Notes: generated by a model not told the origin, from the letters alone. A stretch of DNA of 64,000 bases from Nannocystis punicea (GCF_026965555.1 NZ_CP114040.1:310001-374000); one strand, 5' to 3'; numbered from the stretch's first letter, positions 17,616 through 27,029 are shown. Program-made: numbers and translations.

Positions 17616-18860
17616 GTGAACAGCCCGCACGCCCTGCTGCTCGAGAACATCCACACCACCGCGCACGAGGAGTTCGCCCGGCGCGGCGTCGTCGTCCACC
17701 CGGTGCCGGGGGCGCTGGGCGAGGCGCAGCTGATCGAGGCGTTGCAGGCGCTGCCGCAGGACGGCCCGCTGATCCTGGGGATCCGCAGCAAGACGCGGGT
17801 GCCGGCGCAGGTGTTCGCGGCGGTGCCCCGGCTCGAGGCGGTCGGCGCGTTCTGTATCGGCACCGATCAGATCGACCTCACCGCCGCGCAGGCCGGCGGG
17901 GTCGCGGTGTTCAACGCGCCGTTCAGCAACACCCGCTCGGTCGCCGAGCTGGTGCTCGGCGAGGTGATCATGCTGGCGCGTCAGACCTTCGCCCGCAGCG
18001 GGGCCTGTCACCGCGGGCTGTGGCACAAGAGCGCCGAGGGCAGCCACGAGGTCCGCGGCAAGACGCTGGGGATCGTCGGCTACGGCCACATCGGCAGCCA
18101 GCTCAGCGTGATCGCCGAGGCGCTGGGCATGAAGGTCCGCTACTACGACATCCTCTCGAAGTTGCCGCTCGGCAACGCCCAGCCGTGCGTCAGCCTGATG
18201 GAGCTGCTGTCGATCAGCGACTTCGTCAGCCTGCACGTGCCGGACACCGAGCACACGCGCGGGATGATCGGCAGCGACGAGATCGCGGCGATGCGGCGCG
18301 GCGCGGCGCTGATCAACGCCTCGCGCGGCGGCGTGGTCGACATCGACGCGCTGCGCGACGCGCTGGTCGCCGGTCACCTCGGCGGGGCGGCGATCGACGT
18401 GTTCCCCAGCGAGCCCGCGCGCGCCGGCGACGTGTTCGACAGCCCGCTGCGCGGCCTCGACAGCGTGATCTTGACGCCGCACATCGGCGGCTCGACCGAG
18501 GAGGCGCAGGCCAGCATCGGCCGCGAGGTCGCGGTGTCCCTGTCGCACTACCTCGACACCGGCGCCACCCTCGGCGGCGTCACGCTGCCGCTGCTCGACG
18601 CCGGCCCCGTGCGCTCGGGCTGCCGGATCGTCAACCTCCACCGCAACGTCCCGGGCGTGCTCTCGAAGATCAACCGCGTGCTCGGCGACTCGCAGGTCAA
18701 CATCACTGGCCAGAGCCTGGCGACGGTCGCCTCGATCGGCCTGCTCCTGGTCGACGTCCCGCTGGCCCACGGCGACCCGCAGCTGCACGAATTGGTGCAG
18801 GCGATCGCGGCCCTGCCGGTCACCCTGCGCACCCGCCTGGCGCGCCAGAGCGCCGCCTGA
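17616..18860 (+). CDS. serA: D-3-phosphoglycerate dehydrogenase
   Basis: First enzyme of serine biosynthesis, oxidising 3-phosphoglycerate with NAD. The 414-residue length matches the E. coli-type enzyme. The nucleotide site is GIVGYGHIGSQLS, followed by catalytic-region segments RGAALINASRGG and TPHIGGSTEEAQ (active-site His). An ACT domain for serine feedback is at the C-terminus (RIVNLHRNVPGVLSKIN). GTG 17616 gives the usual N-terminus; GTG 17607 is also possible, and the open frame extends to 17316. No Shine-Dalgarno sequence is clear. Confidence 0.95.
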   Translation: MNSPHALLLENIHTTAHEEFARRGVVVHPVPGALGEAQLIEALQALPQDGPLILGIRSKTRVPAQVFAAVPRLEAVGAFCIGTDQIDLTAAQAGGVAVFNAPFSNTRSVAELVLGEVIMLARQTFARSGACHRGLWHKSAEGSHEVRGKTLGIVGYGHIGSQLSVIAEALGMKVRYYDILSKLPLGNAQPCVSLMELLSISDFVSLHVPDTEHTRGMIGSDEIAAMRRGAALINASRGGVVDIDALRDALVAGHLGGAAIDVFPSEPARAGDVFDSPLRGLDSVILTPHIGGSTEEAQASIGREVAVSLSHYLDTGATLGGVTLPLLDAGPVRSGCRIVNLHRNVPGVLSKINRVLGDSQVNITGQSLATVASIGLLLVDVPLAHGDPQLHELVQAIAALPVTLRTRLARQSAA

Positions 18861-18940
18861 GCGGTGCCACCGGCGCATGCGCGAGCGAAGCCTCGCAAGC
18901 ACGTGCGCCTATGCGGAGGTGTGCGACAACTGAAGGCTGA

Positions 18941-19166
18941 TGCGCTCGCCGTCGGCAGCCGCGGGGCATCGGTCGCCCTTGCGAGGCGCGCGCTCGCCGT
19001 CGGCAGCCGCGGGAGCGGCTCGCTCTCGCGGGGCGCGTGCAATGGCTGTCGGCAGCCGCGGGGCATCACCCTCGCCGTGAGCCTGTGACCGAGGTTCGCG
19101 TCGGCAGCCGCGGGGCTCGGGTCGGCCTCGCGGGCCCGCGGAGGCTCTGGCCGTCGGCGGCCGCGC
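18941..19166. repeat. Tandem repeat around GTCGGCAGCCGCGG, five copies
   Basis: GTCGGCAGCCGCGG or a close variant occurs at 18951, 18999, 19048, 19100 and 19153, a period of 48-53 bp, with diverged sequence between. The gap 18861-19403 otherwise shows no gene, and a palindrome-type half-site pair lies at 19309-19327. Confidence 0.75.
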
Positions 19167-19389
19167 AGGAACTTCGCGGCGGTTCAACGTTTCGCGGGGA
19201 TTCGTGCGACCTCCTCCCCGTCGCGCCGTGGCCTGCTCGTTTTTTTCCGACGCGAGCGCGGCGTCGAGGTCGGGGCGGCGCGGTCGACTGTCCGTGTGGT
19301 GCGCGGTGGACCTGTCCCAACGAGCAGACCGGCCCGCGGCGCGAAAATAGTCGGCGAAGCTCGCGGCTCGCGGCCGAGGCCGACGGTGA

Positions 19390-19395
19390 TACCCT
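19390..19395 (+). promoter_or_regulatory. -10-like hexamer of the lipoprotein gene
   Basis: TACCCT ends 8 nt before the ATG at 19404, with no Shine-Dalgarno sequence between. Same geometry as before hrpB and the gene at 7926. Confidence 0.4.
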
Positions 19396-19403
19396 CACTG
19401 GCG

Positions 19404-20054
19404 ATGCGCACGACCCTGATCTTGGCCGGTCTCGTCGGCCTTTCGACCGCTCCCGTCGCTTGCAAGAAGAACGGCGATTCGCAGGCCCCGGCCGGCGAAT
19501 GCGGCGGGATGTGCGGCCGCGGCACCCGCTGCGACGGTAAGGCGTGCGTCGTCGATTACTCGCAGGACATCTGTACCTCGCAGGCGGTGGTCGAGGAGGA
19601 GGTGCCGATGCGGCCGCCGATCACCTCGTGGGGCGAGTGCACCCTCGACCGCAACCAGCTGCCGAAGAAGTTCGTGCCCGTCGACGACAAGTCGATCCCC
19701 CAGTACGACCCCAACCGCACCCGCACCCTCGACTGGAGCGCCGGCGACGAGCAGCTCAACGAGCCGGTGCTCAACGCCAACATGCGCGAGGTCGAGTACG
19801 CGATCAACGAGTGTCTGGCGGTGGCCGCCTGTTACAACGGCGGCAGCCTCAAGGGCGGACGCATCGACCTCATCATCAGCCTGGTCGGAAAGACAGGCAA
19901 GGCCGACGCGGTGTCGGTGACCGCGGGGCCCGACCTGCAGGTGTTCGGCATCGTCCCGTGCGTGCGCAAGGCGATCGCCAACCACCAATTCCCGACCTAC
20001 AACGGCCCGCCGATGACCGTGAAGTACAACATCGAGATCGGCGGCACCGAGTAA
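19404..20054 (+). CDS. Lipoprotein with AgmX/PglI-like C-terminal domain
   Basis: A 216-residue exported protein. The signal MRTTLILAGLVGLSTAPVAC ends in a lipobox-like APVAC. A Cys-rich segment follows (GECGGMCGRGTRC, then CVVDYSQDIC). The C-terminal 100 residues have the spacing seen at the end of myxobacterial AgmX/PglI gliding-motility proteins: C..A..C, GRIDLIISLVGKTGKADAVSV, VPCVRKAI and HQFP. That domain is TonB-like in shape; its exact partner is unknown. ATG 19404 follows TACCCT; the frame is open to 19296 without another likely start. It is convergent with dps. Confidence 0.65.
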   Translation: MRTTLILAGLVGLSTAPVACKKNGDSQAPAGECGGMCGRGTRCDGKACVVDYSQDICTSQAVVEEEVPMRPPITSWGECTLDRNQLPKKFVPVDDKSIPQYDPNRTRTLDWSAGDEQLNEPVLNANMREVEYAINECLAVAACYNGGSLKGGRIDLIISLVGKTGKADAVSVTAGPDLQVFGIVPCVRKAIANHQFPTYNGPPMTVKYNIEIGGTE

Positions 20055-20138
20055 CGCACCGCCGAGAGCGACGACGCTGCCCGGCGGACGTGCCGCCGAG
20101 CCGAGGCCCATCGGCGCTCGCGGTGATGGTGCCTCGAT

Positions 20139-20615
20139 TCAGCGGTCGAGGTGAGCGCGGAGGAACCACCCGTGCTTCTCGAACTCGCTGATGATCGCAG
20201 TGAACATGTCGACGGTGTCGACATCGCCCTGCTGCTCGGCGACCTTGCGGCCCTCCTGCAGGCCGGTCAGGTAGGTCTCGATGCGCTCGGCGAGCAGGCG
20301 CACGTGGTCGAGGTCGCGGGTGGTCTCCTGCGGGTACTCGGGCAGGCGCGAGGTCTTGGCGACGTGGCGGGCGGTGCCGTGGATCTGCGCGCCCAGGGTG
20401 ACGGCGCGCTCGGCCACGGTGTCGTTGTGGTTGGCCAGGCTGACCGCGAAGGTCTCGAACAGCGGGTGCAGCGAGGCGAAGTGCATGCCCTTGATGTTCC
20501 AGTGGGCGACCTTGATCTGGCTGTGCAGGTCGAGGCCGTCGGCCAGGACGCCCTGGAGGGCAGCGGCGATCTTCTGACGTGCTTCTTGGGGCAGGTGGCT
20601 CGGGCTGGCGTACAT
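20139..20615 (-). CDS. dps: Dps-family ferritin-like protein
   Basis: A 158-residue ferritin-like protein that stores iron and protects DNA during starvation and oxidative stress. The ferroxidase ligands of the Dps family are visible: H in AHWNIKG, H in FASLHPLFE and the D..E pair in NDTVAERAVTLG. Residues 1-15 are a short Ser/Pro/Arg tail. Start is ATG 20615, with AGGA about 8 nt upstream as ribosome-binding site. It is separate from neighbours and convergent with the AgmX-like gene. The location beside a feo-containing region (20 kb away) gives no further clue. Confidence 0.9.
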   Translation of the reverse strand: MYASPSHLPQEARQKIAAALQGVLADGLDLHSQIKVAHWNIKGMHFASLHPLFETFAVSLANHNDTVAERAVTLGAQIHGTARHVAKTSRLPEYPQETTRDLDHVRLLAERIETYLTGLQEGRKVAEQQGDVDTVDMFTAIISEFEKHGWFLRAHLDR

Positions 20616-20856
20616 CGTGTCGTTCCTGGTGGTGAGCGAGCGGAACTATGGGCGCGGTCGCGGACGCGCGCCAGTGGGTGACGACCCCCAATTCTCACCC
20701 GCGGCATTCCCCACACCAGGCCCGGACGCCGTCAGACGACCGGCGGTCGGTGAATCGGCCGGGGGCCCCGAACCGCGAATGGAGAGACCCCGAGCCCGGC
20801 GACCGGCGGGAGGGCGGGTGGCCCAGGTCGTCGCGCCAGGGGCGCATGATTTTTAG

Positions 20857-20878
20857 GACATGCCCGAAGAGGCATGTC
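20857..20878. terminator. Palindrome hairpin after the mechanosensitive channel gene
   Basis: GACATGCC at 20857-20864 pairs with GGCATGTC at 20871-20878 across a CGAAGA loop. It lies 10 nt beyond the channel stop and is one of the dispersed palindromes. On the minus strand it is followed by CCTAAAAA, so it may work as a terminator. Confidence 0.45.
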
Positions 20879-20888
20879 GTGCGATCGG

Positions 20889-22622
20889 TCAGGGGCTCGG
20901 GGGCGGCCGGAACAGGCCGCTGCTGCCGGGGCCGAACGGGCCGCTCTGGGCCCGCGGCATCGGGCCGAGGGGCGCGCCGGGCTCGACCTGCTGGTAGCGC
21001 CGGCGGACGATGTCGCCGGCGACGTCGCGGGCGCCGAGGCCGAACGCGAGGGCGGCGGCCAGGCACAGCGCGCCGAACAGCAGGCCGAACGTCATGAGCA
21101 CGAAGTCCTGGGCCACGCCGAGCTGGTGGACCGCCATCGTGAACGCGAACACCAGCACGGTGTAGCGCGCGAGCTCGCCGAGCCAGCGGGCGGACGTCGG
21201 CCTGGCCTCGCCCGCGAGCGCCGCGCGGGCGGCCAGCAGGTCGCGCACCCAGCCGCCGACGCCGAGGCCGACGCCGACGATCGACATGGCCACGAGGACA
21301 TGTCGCAAGAGATAGCCGAGGAAGCCGTCGACGTGGGCGGCCCAGGTCCGCAGGCCGAGGTTCTCGCAGGCCTGGGCGGCGGCGAGGAGGACGACCGCGA
21401 GCTGGACCAGCGCGCCAGCCAGCTCGCTCGGCGCGCCGAGGCGGCCGTCCCGCTCGTCGGCCGGCGGGAACCCGAGGCGGTGGAGCAGCGCGTCGAAGCC
21501 GAGGCCGCGCAGCGCCCCCGTCACCGCCGAGCGGGCGAGCCGCCCGAGCAGCACGCCGAGCGCCACCACCACCGCGCTGACCGCCAGGTCGGGCAGGAGC
21601 AGCCACAGGCGCGCCACCATCTCCGTCAGCGGCCCGGCGATGGTCACCAGCCCGAGCTCGTTCATGCCGGCGATGGTCGCCTGCAGGACGATGAAGGCCA
21701 TCACCAGCAGGCCGGCGACGGCGCTCGGCGACCTGGCGGCGAACAATCCGCCGAGGCCGAGGCGGGCGACCAGGCGCGGCAGGCCGAGGGCGTCGAGCAG
21801 GTTCTGCACGACGACGCGGGCGATCCGCCCGAGCACGTAGCCGACGGTGACGATCACCGCGGCGATCGCCAGCCGCGGCGCGACGCTCACCACGCGATCG
21901 ATCGCGTTGTTGAGCGGGCCGGCGATCGGCGCGATCTCGAGGGCGTCGAAGGCGCCGGCGAGGCCGGCGACCATCACCAGCCAGAACACCGCGTCGCCGG
22001 CCGTGGCGCTGAACGGGCGCGCCGGCGCGTGCGCGTCGGCGGGCGGCTCGGACAGCTCGGCGAAGCGGGCGTCGAGGCGCAGCAAATCGACGGCGCGGGT
22101 CACGAGCTTGCGCAGGATCGTGCCGGCGAAGTACGCGAGCACCAGCAGCACGATCGCCTTGCCGACCAGCGGCAGCGCCTGCACCACAGTCTCGACCAGG
22201 CCCTGGATCGGCGCGGCCGCCTGGGTGAGGCCGGCGTATTGCAGCACGCCGACCAGCACCAGCAACATCAACATGGCGTAGACGACGCTGGCGAGGAAGC
22301 GCTCGAGCCGATTGGTGACCTGTTTGGCGTCCCTGGCCCCGGGCTTGCCCTCGCCGTCGACGAGCAGGCCGAGCCGCAATTTCTCGGCCAGGACGTTGTC
22401 GACGTCGGTGGCACACAGGGCGCGGTAGACCAGCCACGACACGCTCTTGGCGACCAGCCAGCCGCCGATGAACAGCAGGAGCGCGAGCCCGAGGCGCTCG
22501 GCGATCACCAGCGCCTGGTCCGACCACAGCTCCTGAAAGCCGTCGTACCAGGCGCCGGCCGCCGGCGCGGGCGACGAATAGGGATCGGGCGCTCCGCTCG
22601 GCGCGGACACGATTTCGAACAT
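20889..22622 (-). CDS. MscS-like mechanosensitive ion channel family protein
   Basis: A 577-residue membrane protein with about ten hydrophobic segments. It contains repeated MscS-type transmembrane units (LLLFIGGWLVAKSVSWLVYR, then VLLVLAYFAGTILRKLVTRA and related pairs) and ends in a C-terminal LGARDVAGDIVRRR segment typical of the conserved TM-helix group of MscS proteins. The protein probably opens under membrane tension to release solutes. Start is ATG 22622 with an excellent site, GGAGGG, 5-10 nt upstream. A palindrome at 21297-21312 is translated in frame (LRHVLVAM). The last 60 residues are Pro/Gly-rich. Confidence 0.8.
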   Translation of the reverse strand: MFEIVSAPSGAPDPYSSPAPAAGAWYDGFQELWSDQALVIAERLGLALLLFIGGWLVAKSVSWLVYRALCATDVDNVLAEKLRLGLLVDGEGKPGARDAKQVTNRLERFLASVVYAMLMLLVLVGVLQYAGLTQAAAPIQGLVETVVQALPLVGKAIVLLVLAYFAGTILRKLVTRAVDLLRLDARFAELSEPPADAHAPARPFSATAGDAVFWLVMVAGLAGAFDALEIAPIAGPLNNAIDRVVSVAPRLAIAAVIVTVGYVLGRIARVVVQNLLDALGLPRLVARLGLGGLFAARSPSAVAGLLVMAFIVLQATIAGMNELGLVTIAGPLTEMVARLWLLLPDLAVSAVVVALGVLLGRLARSAVTGALRGLGFDALLHRLGFPPADERDGRLGAPSELAGALVQLAVVLLAAAQACENLGLRTWAAHVDGFLGYLLRHVLVAMSIVGVGLGVGGWVRDLLAARAALAGEARPTSARWLGELARYTVLVFAFTMAVHQLGVAQDFVLMTFGLLFGALCLAAALAFGLGARDVAGDIVRRRYQQVEPGAPLGPMPRAQSGPFGPGSSGLFRPPPSP

Positions 22623-22695
22623 GCGAACCCTCCAGATGGAGCGCCACGATCGGCCAGCAGGCCCGCCCGTGCAAGCCGGACGGCCCGCGCGCGAA

Positions 22696-22844
22696 CCTGT
22701 CCCTCAGTGCAGGTGAGAACCTCGCCGAACGCGGTCGGCTGCGCCGCGCGCCGGCGACCGGCGCGGCCGCGCGCCCGGGCCGCCGCGGTCAGTCGATTCG
22801 ATTCGTGCGGGGCCGGCGACTGCGATGAATGTCCTCGAGGACAT
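22696..22844. repeat. Two dispersed palindromes upstream of the channel gene
   Basis: 22696-22722 carries ACCTGTCC and a matching CAGGT half-site. 22829-22844 is a perfect 16-bp palindrome, ATGTCCTCGAGGACAT. Both lie between the divergent channel gene and paralogue module 1; no gene was seen in 22623-23386. Confidence 0.7.
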
Positions 22845-22928
22845 GTGCCGTCGCCGGGGCGGGCGCGTCGAACGGGCGAGGTCGGCGGCGAATGAGCAAT
22901 GTCGGAGCGCCCGCGACTTGTAAGGTAA

Positions 22929-23386
22929 AATGCTATATGTATATAGTCGAAGGCGCATTCACGGCCGTGATCCACTCGTAGGTGCGCGGAGCCCTCCGCA
23001 GGCCGCCGCGGGCGCGTCGCATCGTCAATGATGATAGTGCGTTGTGCGGGGCGGCGGACGGCCTCGATATTGCCCCGCCGAGGTCGCAGGCCTATGAACA
23101 ATGTGGGAGCGCGGCGGGCGACGGCGATATCTGCCCACGCACGCCGCCAAAACGCCGCAGACGGCGCCACCGCCGGGGTTTCGACCGAACCAGACGAAGC
23201 CGCGAATTCGCCGAGATGCGGCCGAGCACGCCGGCGTTTACGAGAATTCCGGCCGCGGTCGAGTATGCGATACGCCACAACTCGACATTGCCCACGTTCT
23301 GGGTGCGCCGAATATTCCTACACAGCGCGACGGAGGGAATCATCCCACGGAGCGCCCGAGAGAGAGAGAAGAAAGGAACTCCCCAA
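22929..23386 (+). promoter_or_regulatory. Conserved upstream module of Cys-rich paralogue 1
   Basis: This region aligns by eye with the regions before paralogues 2 and 3. In order: an AT-rich block (AATGCTATATGTATATAG, 22929-22946), a block TCGTCAATGATGATA with flanks (23014-23036), ATGCGATACGCCACA and CATTGC (23265-23291), then GAATATTCC (23310-23318) and a purine-rich GAAAGGAAC before the ATG. CATTGC and GAATATTCC are 18 nt apart, the spacing of a sigma-70-like -35/-10 pair. No protein is likely here. Confidence 0.6.
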
Positions 23387-23989
23387 ATGTTGCGTAATAT
23401 CCTGATGATTTGTCCTGTCCTGGCCGTGGCGTCGCTCGTGGCCAACCCGACGATGGCGCGCCCGCTCACCGCCGAGGCGGAGCAGACGAACGGTGGTCAA
23501 TGGGGGCAGGGGGTCGGCAAAGACGTTCGCCCGGACCAGGGCATCGGCCTCGATACCGCCACGCTGCTCGAGGCGTGCGTCCAGACCCAGATCTTCGTCG
23601 CCACGGGCTCCGACGACCGCTCCTACGATTGCGACACCCTGAGCGGCCCGGTCTGCCTGGCGGCTTGCGACAACGAGATCGAGGACGTGGCGGCGAGCTG
23701 CCGCAGCCAGTGTGAGGACGGCGGGGCGCTGTTCTGCGCGCCCAGCGAGGTCACCGCGCGCTGGGGCAACAACGGCTTCGGGCCGTGGGGCGGCCTCGGC
23801 CCGTGGGGCGGCTTCGGCCCGGGCATCGGCCCGTGGGGCGGCATCGGCCCGTGGGGCGGCATCGGCCCCGGCTTCCGCCCCGGCGTCGACGCGTTCGAGC
23901 CCATCGACATCCGTCCGCCGGACCTCGAGGAGGTCGTGTTCGTCGATACGAAGACGTGCCTCCAGCTCGACGTGGCGGAGGGGGTCTGA
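23387..23989 (+). CDS. Secreted eight-cysteine protein, paralogue 1 (GPWGG linker)
   Basis: No known family is recognised. The 200-residue product has a signal peptide (MLRNILMICPVLAVASLVAN, cleavage near MARP), then an eight-Cys framework: C64-x17-C-x7-C-x3-C-x10-C-x3-C-x7-C117, a linker, and C191 in TKTCLQLDV. The four central Cys form a twin C-x3-C pattern, as in small disulfide-stapled helical hairpins. The linker (about 128-166) is built of GPWGG repeats. ATG 23387 has GAAAGGAA as ribosome-binding site; the frame is open further upstream without signal-like sequence. Three further paralogues follow in the window, paralogues 1-3 each with similar flanking control sequences. Confidence 0.75.
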   Translation: MLRNILMICPVLAVASLVANPTMARPLTAEAEQTNGGQWGQGVGKDVRPDQGIGLDTATLLEACVQTQIFVATGSDDRSYDCDTLSGPVCLAACDNEIEDVAASCRSQCEDGGALFCAPSEVTARWGNNGFGPWGGLGPWGGFGPGIGPWGGIGPWGGIGPGFRPGVDAFEPIDIRPPDLEEVVFVDTKTCLQLDVAEGV

Positions 23990-24324
23990 CATGACCGTCC
24001 GCGGGCCTGATCGTCGCGGTCATCCCCGGCGCCGCCGCGCCGAATGACGAGAGCGGTCGCCCGCAACGCAAGAATCGGCGATTCGTCGCCCGACAGACCT
24101 GCCCCCGCGTCGATCTCGGAGGACGCGGACGGGACTGTCGCAAGCTCCGCGGTCGTCTCCGCCGCCTGTCTGTCCTGGCCGTCCTGGGAGGGGTGCGTCA
24201 GGGCGCAGACGGCGGAGCGACCCGGCGATCCGGGCCCGAGCCAATATCATGAGGGCCCGGTGAGTCGCAAAAACCGCCAGCGTTGATTCGGCCATTGTCG
24301 ACAGTCGTCGAGCGTGGCCGGCGC
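23990..24324. other. 3' region of paralogue 1
   Basis: No gene is seen. It includes the hairpin at 24152-24222 listed separately and then the start of a degenerate repeat region. Confidence 0.4.
24152..24222 (+). terminator. Hairpin 1 downstream of paralogue 1
   Basis: GTCG-T-CTCCGCC and GTCTG pair with CAGAC, GGCGGAG and CGAC, giving a long interrupted stem with an inner CTCCTGGCC-like segment. The sequence is closely related to the elements at 26901 and 32645, which follow paralogues 2 and 3 at about the same distance (160-175 nt) from the stop. Confidence 0.6.
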
Positions 24325-24825
24325 CGGCGGACGCCGGGTGCAGGTCGAGAGGGGCGTCGTGACGCGCCGAACGGACCTGGACCCGGCCGCGAGGTCGTCA
24401 GCGCACGCGCTGGCGGCCGCGTCGGCCGACGCGAGGCCGCGAGGCCGGGTGCAGGTTCGAGAGGGGGACGTCGCTTGGCGCCGAACGGACCTGGAACCGG
24501 CCTCGAGATCGATCGCCAGCGCGGCTATGGGCATGATCGGCAGTAGGCCGATGGTGCGCCCGCGCTGGCGGGCGCGTAGGTCGACGCGGGGCAGCGAGGC
24601 CGGGTGCAGGTTCGAGAGGGGGACGTCGCGAGGCGCCGAGCGAACCTGGACCCGGCCTCGAGGTCGGCCGCCAGCGCGGGCGCATGATCGGCATACTGTC
24701 GATGGTGCGCCCGAGCTGGCGGCTGCGTCGGCCGAGGCGAAGCTGCGAGGCCGGATGCAGGTCGAGACGGAGTGTCTTGCGGCGCCGTTCGGACCTGGAC
24801 CCGGTGCCGACGTCGGCACATGCCC
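24325..24825. repeat. Four degenerate copies of a 100-150 bp unit
   Basis: The anchor GAGGCCGGGTGCAGGTTCGA or a close variant occurs near 24329, 24431, 24596 and 24748, each followed by GCGCCGA.CG.ACCTGGA and a GCCAGCGC-containing tail. The units differ in length. A palindrome follows at 24815-24836. No ORF here looks real. Confidence 0.55.
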
Positions 24826-25039
24826 CAAGGGACATGCCGTCACGCGAGAATCGGCGGCGTCGATACGGCCCATGAGACATGGCATGCGCGCCGCTGAAGC
24901 GGGCGGGCGGGTCGCCACGACGCGCTCGGGAACGGCGACAGAATTTGTTCAAGGAGACATCCTTACAGCGCTGCGGAGGCGCTCTGGCGCGGGCGGCCCG
25001 GTCGCCGGCGGCGCTGGGTCAGGAGATCTTCGCATCCGG

Positions 25040-25800
25040 CGAATGAGACATCTTGCGAGCAGCGGGCGGCCCGCGCGGGCCGTCGCCGAGCGCCGGGGCG
25101 AAGATCGACGCGCTCGAGGAGCTCGCGCAGCGAACGTGGAGATGCTGCTCGCCGCGGCTTCTCTTTCGGGGCCGGAGTCTCGAGGCGCGGAGAGCTCTCT
25201 GTGCTGCGGGCGGCCCGGTCGGCTCGCGCGGGCACGGTCTCGTCGCACCGGCGCCCGCGCGCCGGCGCCGCGGGCCGGCCGCACGCACCTCGAGGAGATT
25301 CGGCCGGCGCCCGCGCGGGCGCGCTGGCGCAGCGGGTCCGCCGCACGAGGTCGACGACGCGACAAGTCCCCCGAGACATGCGGCGAGCTCGCGGAGAATT
25401 TGCTCGTCGCGGTCTCGCATCCCGCTCCGGAGGCCGACGCGGGCGAGATGTCCCGTGGGACATGTCGGCGCGCGGAGCTCCGGCGGGTGTGCCGGCGGCC
25501 CGTTCGCCGGCCTATCGCTCCGCGGGCGACCCACTCAAGAGCGCAAGAATAGGGCCTTTTGGACATGTGCGGCGATAGGCGAGCCGAGCCGGCGGGCGGG
25601 CCGGACGGCGCGAGCGGAGCTCCCGCGGTGCCGGCGGTCCGGTCGCCGGCGCGTCGCTCCGCGCGGCCTCCACATAAAATAATGGCCTTTGGGCCATGTG
25701 AAGCGATAGGCGGGCGGATTGCGCCGGCGGGCGGGCCGGACGCGACGAGCCCCGGCCGGCTCGCGCGCCCGGGCAAGGGCCGGGAGTGCCACGAATGTCG
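25040..25800. repeat. Degenerate repeat and palindrome-rich stretch
   Basis: The stretch has repeated GGCGGGCGGGCCGGAC and GCGATAGGCG segments, including a partly duplicated 120-bp block (about 25540-25625 and 25660-25760). Palindromes include 25448-25463 (ATGTCCC-GT-GGGACAT). No gene is seen between 24826 and 26242. Confidence 0.45.
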
Positions 25801-25821
25801 CAGCGAATGCGACGTGTGCGT

Positions 25822-26242
25822 GGCGAATGATCGATGTGCATTGTCGAGGCCCGACCGCGGCGTCCGGCGTGTCGTCGTGCGCGGGCGCCTCCGGATGGGC
25901 CGGCGCGGGCGCGTCGCATCGTCAATGATGATATGTATTTAACATTGGGGCGTCGAAATCGCCGGACCGCGGAGCGCGGCGAATTCCGGCCCAGCGCGGC
26001 GGGCGGCGACGAGCCCGGCGATCGGAGCCGCCGCTCCGCGCGGACGGCGGGCGTGTCCGCAGATCCGGCGAGGAGCGGCCGCCCGGGCGCGTCGCCGCCG
26101 GTTTTCCTCCGGTCGCGCCGGCGCCCGCCGATGCGATTCGCCACAGTCCGGCATTGCCTCCGCGCGGGCTCACTGAATATTCCCAAGCGAACGCCGCGGG
26201 AATGAGCCCGCGGCACGGTCGAGACAGAAGAAAGGAATCCCC
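25822..26242 (+). promoter_or_regulatory. Conserved upstream module of Cys-rich paralogue 2
   Basis: Matches the module before paralogue 1: ATGATCGATGTGCATTGT (25826-25843), GCGTCGCATCGTCAATGATG (25911-25930), ATGCGATTCGCCACA to CATTGC (26131-26157), GAATATTCC (26175-26183), then AAGAAAGGAA before ATG 26243. The CATTGC to GAATATTCC spacing is 17 nt. The 59 nt from GAATATTCC to the ATG would make a normal 5' untranslated leader. Confidence 0.6.
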
Positions 26243-26728
26243 ATGCTTCGCAAGCTCCTGATGCTCTGCCCCACTCTCGCCTTCGCGCTGCCGTTGATCG
26301 CGGCCGGGCCGTCGCTGGCGCGCCCGCTGTCGATCCCCGCTCAGCCGGCGGAGTGGTGCTGGGGCGGTAACGACTGCGGCGATCTCGGCGACGACGTGCT
26401 GCTCGCGGTGTGCGTGCAGACCCAGATCTTCGTCGCCACGGGCGAGGACGATCGTGCTTACGAGTGCGACACGCTGACCGGCCCGACCTGTCTCTCCAAC
26501 TGCACCGGCGACGACGCGGCGACCTGCCGCAGCCAGTGCGACGGCGCCGGCGCGCTGTTCTGCGCGCCCAGCGACCTGAAGACGCGCCACGGCGACGACG
26601 ACGACGACGATGACGATCACGACCACGACAACGACTTCGACGACATCGACTTCGACGACATCGACCTGGACGACGCCATCTTCATCGACACCAAGACCTG
26701 CCTCGAGCTCAATGTGAACGATCTGTGA
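26243..26728 (+). CDS. Secreted eight-cysteine protein, paralogue 2 (poly-Asp linker)
   Basis: A 161-residue member of the same family as the gene at 23387. Signal MLRKLLMLCPTLAFALPLIA ends near LARP. Framework: C57-x17-C-x7-C-x3-C-x7-C-x3-C-x7-C107, linker, C153 in TKTCLELNV. Cys 39 and 45 form an additional pair just before the framework. The linker (118-144) is strongly acidic, almost only Asp with some His, then FDDIDFDDIDLDD. AAGAAAGGAA lies a few nt before the ATG. It is preceded and followed by conserved non-coding modules. Confidence 0.75.
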   Translation: MLRKLLMLCPTLAFALPLIAAGPSLARPLSIPAQPAEWCWGGNDCGDLGDDVLLAVCVQTQIFVATGEDDRAYECDTLTGPTCLSNCTGDDAATCRSQCDGAGALFCAPSDLKTRHGDDDDDDDDHDHDNDFDDIDFDDIDLDDAIFIDTKTCLELNVNDL

Positions 26729-26900
26729 GCGCCCGGCCTCGATCGGAGCTGCTGCGTCCGGCGTCGTCGCGCCGGCCGGGGGACGCAGCCGATCGCGGCG
26801 ACGAGCGGCGAAGAAGGGGCGGGGAGCCGATTTTCCCCGCCGCGGCGGACCGCCTCCGCGACGATCGGAGGCGTGTGCATCGGTCCGCCGGAATCATAGG

Positions 26901-26967
26901 GTCGTCTCCGCCGCCTGTCTCTCCTGGCCGTCTGGGAGGGTGCGTCAGGGAGCAGGCGGCGGAGACG
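26901..26967 (+). terminator. Hairpin 2 downstream of paralogue 2
   Basis: A 14-bp perfect stem: GTCTCCGCCGCCTG at 26904-26917 pairs with CAGGCGGCGGAGAC at 26953-26966. The 35-nt loop has an inner CTCC/GGAG pairing. It is almost identical to the element at 32645-32711. Confidence 0.75.
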
Positions 26968-26989
26968 CTCGTGGTCGCCCCGCCGGGCG

Positions 26990-27029
26990 TAGCCCGCGTC
27001 GCCGAGAGTTCGACGCGGGCTATTTTTTT
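26990..27029 (+). terminator. Rho-independent terminator
   Basis: TAGCCCGCGTCG at 26990-27001 pairs perfectly with CGACGCGGGCTA at 27011-27022, followed by seven T at 27023-27029. Textbook form, on the plus strand, about 260 nt after the stop of paralogue 2. Confidence 0.85.

Noticed and set aside
22982..23386. Longer N-terminus for Cys-rich paralogue 1
   Set aside because: The upstream part of the frame coincides with the conserved non-coding module; a signal peptide and ribosome-binding site place the start at 23387.
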